Below, piece by piece: positions 27,801 through 29,363 of a stretch of 29,363 nucleotides of DNA. Below the pieces are notes generated by a model. It did not search any database, was not told the DNA's origin, and worked only from the letters and a program-made list of their open reading frames with translations. The stretch covers positions 1 through 29,363 of the IMG/VR virus record IMGVR_UViG_3300033388_001798; one strand, written 5' to 3'. The stretch is from a virus. The position numbers and the translations under genes are program-made. Within the stretch, counting starts at the first letter, position 1. Each line of letters starts with the position of its first letter.

Positions 27801-29237
27801 CTGATTGGTATCGGTGAGTCTGCTGGTGCCCTTGGTATCGCGAACACAGGTATCGCTGGCTTCGGTACATCCGGTTCGGCTATCGCTGGAGCAGGTGGTT
27901 CTGCTTCTGCCATTGCGGGTAACCTCGGCATGGGTGCGATTATCGGTATCATCTCGGGTTACATCGCTGACTCCCTATTGGGTAGTCGTGGTGACCCCAC
28001 ACGTAACATGATTTTCTCTGCTATCGGTGGTGCGATTGGTGCCTACTACGGTGGTGCCATTGGTGCCATTATCGGTGGTGCTATCGGGTCACTGGTAGAC
28101 AACATCTTCGGTGGTGCGAAGAAACTTGAATCCGCTTCTCTGGCATTGTCAGTTGCGGGCACAGACTTTGCGGCGATACAAACTGAAGTGGTATCTAAAC
28201 AAAAGTCATTCTTCCGTGGTAAGGATTACACGACTACAGAGAGAAATGTTGGGTTCAAGTTCAACTCGTTTGAGCAAGCCTTCGTTGATTTTGCTAATGC
28301 TCTTGACTTGACTGCGGAAGCGTTCGGTGGTTCCTCAGAAGGGTTCCTTGACGAATTCGAAGCGAGCCTGACTCTGAACCTTAAGAGAATGAACTCAGAT
28401 CAGATATCAACAGCACTTCAAAACTTCATGCAGAAGATTATGCTTGAGGCTATCCAACTGTGGCTGGAAGAGGTTGAGGGTATTGAGTCCCACATCCACA
28501 TGGTATTGACAAGTCTGTCCGGTGACATCGAAGAATTTGCGCGAGGCATTCAGGCGTTGATGACGATCACTGCGTTGTTCGACGTGCCTCTTGTAGAGGC
28601 GGCAGCGCAGGCGATTGCGGATGCTAACATAGGAGTGCTGGAGAGTTACCAGACTGCTTTGGGCGGATACCGTGAAGTACTTGCAGCATACGACGGAAGC
28701 ATAGAATCTATAGAGCTACTGGTGGATGCAACAACAATCCTCATCGCGAGTCAGATTGAGTTGATTGCGGTTTACCAGCAGATAGGTGCCGCGATTTCTG
28801 AAATGTTCCAAGGGTCTGCACAGACTGTACGGGAAGCATTGATGTCTGAAGAGGAGTTGTACAACTTCCGTAAGTCACGTATTGACGAGTTGGTTGAACT
28901 GGCTGCGAACACGACTGACCCAGAAGAACTGGACCGTATCGCACGAGAGATTGATCGTCTTGGTCTGTTGAACTTCAACAGTCTTGATGAGAGTCAGCGT
29001 CAAGCCCTTGGTCCAGAGTTCATTGAGTTCTTCGAAGGACTGGATGAGTTCTTCGGTGGTCGGATCGATGAAGGTATTGGCAACGTCGTGCAGGATCAGG
29101 CGGACCTTGATCTTGAAGTTGCTACTCGTATGGAAGAGGCTGCGCAGGCAATCATCGATGCTGCTGCAGCACTACAACGTGAAGCAGATCGTCGCGAGCG
29201 TGAGCGTGAACGACACCGTGATGAGCACCACAGATAA
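24801..29237 (+). CDS. tail tape measure protein, 1478 aa
   Basis: Sets tail length and helps DNA entry. Residues 60-400 match the phage tape measure core: FEKSMSNVEALLGD, KARELGATTAFTASQAAEGM, LALGLLGNSG-type segments and PAILSLLGQTGKL. Residues about 420-500 are strongly hydrophobic. Residues 560-900 are long coiled coil. A Gly-rich hinge lies near 935-965 (GGGAAGGGAGGAGGAGN), and residues about 1043-1105 form a second hydrophobic, Gly-rich stretch (IGGAIGAYYGGAIGAIIGGA) typical of membrane-active tape measures. The C-terminus is Arg/Glu/His-rich. At roughly 0.15 nm per residue, a tail near 220 nm would be expected. Confidence 0.93.
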   Translation: MAREFSVVVGINATKAIAGGRQFKAGADQVNRSNRGMQRSTAKTTKRMTAMITTMGRMRGVVSLMFAGFLGVGGISAVVRTLATFEKSMSNVEALLGDRGVGGAMSALSNKARELGATTAFTASQAAEGMRFLTLAGFEALETFQAIGPALDLAQAGALGLGQAADIVSNIMQGFNINASRTGEVVDALAFVASRSNTNIQQLGEAMKFVAPVAGALKLSVQETSAALGLLGNSGLQASLAGTGLRRVLSGLLNPSKEADKVLAQMGLTAGDLTDALQDPNKGLVYVIQQLKDAGLGAAEAFTLFGQRGAPAILSLLGQTGKLEKFNEQMKSIAGTARTIGQVMIDNLAGDARIAISAMQEAILRLGDAGLTEWLRDTTQAFTGFIRGLAGIDQELEGSTEKVKKWAKAGIWLRDNVTLLRKALVLLVVYMNRALLLSVGASILAFAKMATTVVALVRTFGLMGAAGILLTTQMTLLRAAIISTGVGALVVAAGFLLDWILFSKDAESQNDRTTAAFNRQKSEIEDLAFQFGILTQAEKALAIGKLQSFLLDQELSLVKMERQMINATTATTRLAEGNAALVIAQERVNKVLKFNNTLTSDQFKIGSESHAALLQREEATLKIAEAELLLATTQGVSLVKLAEMRQSVEDLTLRLAAQRSVFAGVDETVEAYIARMNGAKDAVDEYVKALKGQVGLDDTQLLSLRDLVKQYSKNEKKIAELVEGLDLLALAGKNAEKIEKALGVESGTLARIQGDLNLALRDTRKKLTLVEKAGKKWVEILEDLRGEMDPLVKLEIELKRRTDEVIEAWIRGGMKAGELAEALKILNEMHKKNIEKLEETCKKTDDLTKCMSDNAKAMQTLWDQALRNIQDSFADAFRGAFESSSDFFDSILDAFKDMISQMLAAWAISGIANLFSGQSFSANGNSFSGIFSQGLQTIANRSGGGAAGGGAGGAGGAGNGGIFSSTGAVGSQIYGEGTMLGDAFASFSAGAVAFFQGAGALIGIGESAGALGIANTGIAGFGTSGSAIAGAGGSASAIAGNLGMGAIIGIISGYIADSLLGSRGDPTRNMIFSAIGGAIGAYYGGAIGAIIGGAIGSLVDNIFGGAKKLESASLALSVAGTDFAAIQTEVVSKQKSFFRGKDYTTTERNVGFKFNSFEQAFVDFANALDLTAEAFGGSSEGFLDEFEASLTLNLKRMNSDQISTALQNFMQKIMLEAIQLWLEEVEGIESHIHMVLTSLSGDIEEFARGIQALMTITALFDVPLVEAAAQAIADANIGVLESYQTALGGYREVLAAYDGSIESIELLVDATTILIASQIELIAVYQQIGAAISEMFQGSAQTVREALMSEEELYNFRKSRIDELVELAANTTDPEELDRIAREIDRLGLLNFNSLDESQRQALGPEFIEFFEGLDEFFGGRIDEGIGNVVQDQADLDLEVATRMEEAAQAIIDAAAALQREADRRERERERHRDEHHR

Positions 29238-29363
29238 TGACACATGAAGTCGTAAGAAGTATCCCAGCAGCAACCTCGGCAGAGCTTGCAATTGATTTCA
29301 CTCGTCCTGTGTTCTTGGTGAAGATGTTGATCCCCGGACAGACTCGGTATGTTTCAACGAACA
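29237..29363 (+). CDS. start of a tail protein gene (3' truncated)
   Basis: ATG at 29237 overlaps the tape measure stop (TAATG). The first 42 residues (MTHEVVRSIPAATSAELAI...) continue to the window edge and contain DFTRPVFLVKMLIPGQTRYVST. This looks like the start of a minor or distal tail protein, as expected next to the tape measure gene. Only a fragment is visible, so no family is named with confidence. Confidence 0.7.
   Translation, partial: MTHEVVRSIPAATSAELAIDFTRPVFLVKMLIPGQTRYVSTN

Overview
This window is part of a tailed-phage genome (Caudoviricetes), most likely a siphovirus. It carries an HK97-type head module, a gp10-like neck protein, a tail terminator, a tail tube protein, a frameshifted tail-assembly chaperone pair and a 1478-residue tape measure. 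No sheath or baseplate-wedge genes are visible. Every credible gene is on the + strand. The host cannot be read from the sequence; a Gram-negative, probably aquatic, bacterium is only a guess. Terminase, portal, lysis, integrase and replication proteins are not in the window.

Region 1 (1-3780) is an early or accessory module of very small genes: the tail of a Cys-rich protein, a 49-aa basic protein, a zinc-ribbon protein, and 58-, 153-, 127- and 153-aa proteins of unknown function, with two small membrane proteins. Six of these genes share a translation-start element around AACGGAGT. Several sigma70-like promoters have a -35 box embedded in a 14-19 bp palindrome of the family TGCAATYAATTGCA. 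Between 1026 and 1795 there is no gene. That stretch holds six copies of a repeat (consensus GTGCCATTTAACATAATGC) in both orientations, two degenerate copies, an AT-rich patch and a near-consensus promoter. A second cluster with the same core lies at 4000-4117, on the far side of the module.

Region 2 (4312-9900) is the head module: a small gene, a MuF/SPP1 gp7-like minor head protein, a 2-oxoglutarate/Fe(II) dioxygenase inside the head operon, an XkdF-like protease with a His-rich tail, a long protease/scaffold-like protein with a probable internal scaffold start, the major capsid protein, and an acidic protein. Strong terminators follow the capsid gene and the acidic gene.

Region 3 (9905-20419) holds virion-surface and accessory genes: a YkgJ-like Cys-rich protein, several large beta-rich proteins, a protein built from 13 tandem nonapeptides, a stand-alone HNH endonuclease, a fiber-tail-adaptor-like protein, a parallel beta-helix protein, a protein with two copies of a CBM-like spike domain, and a BppU-N-like protein. 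Many of these genes are joined by TAATG stop/start overlaps.

Region 4 (20419-29363) is the connector and tail module: a DnaT_2/gp6-like connector, a neck protein, a gp10-like tail completion protein, a tail terminator, the tail tube, a small basic protein, chaperones joined by a -1 frameshift at GGGAAAC, the tape measure, and the start of the next tail gene. Functions in regions 2 and 4 follow from motifs and gene order. Most products in regions 1 and 3 remain uncharacterised.
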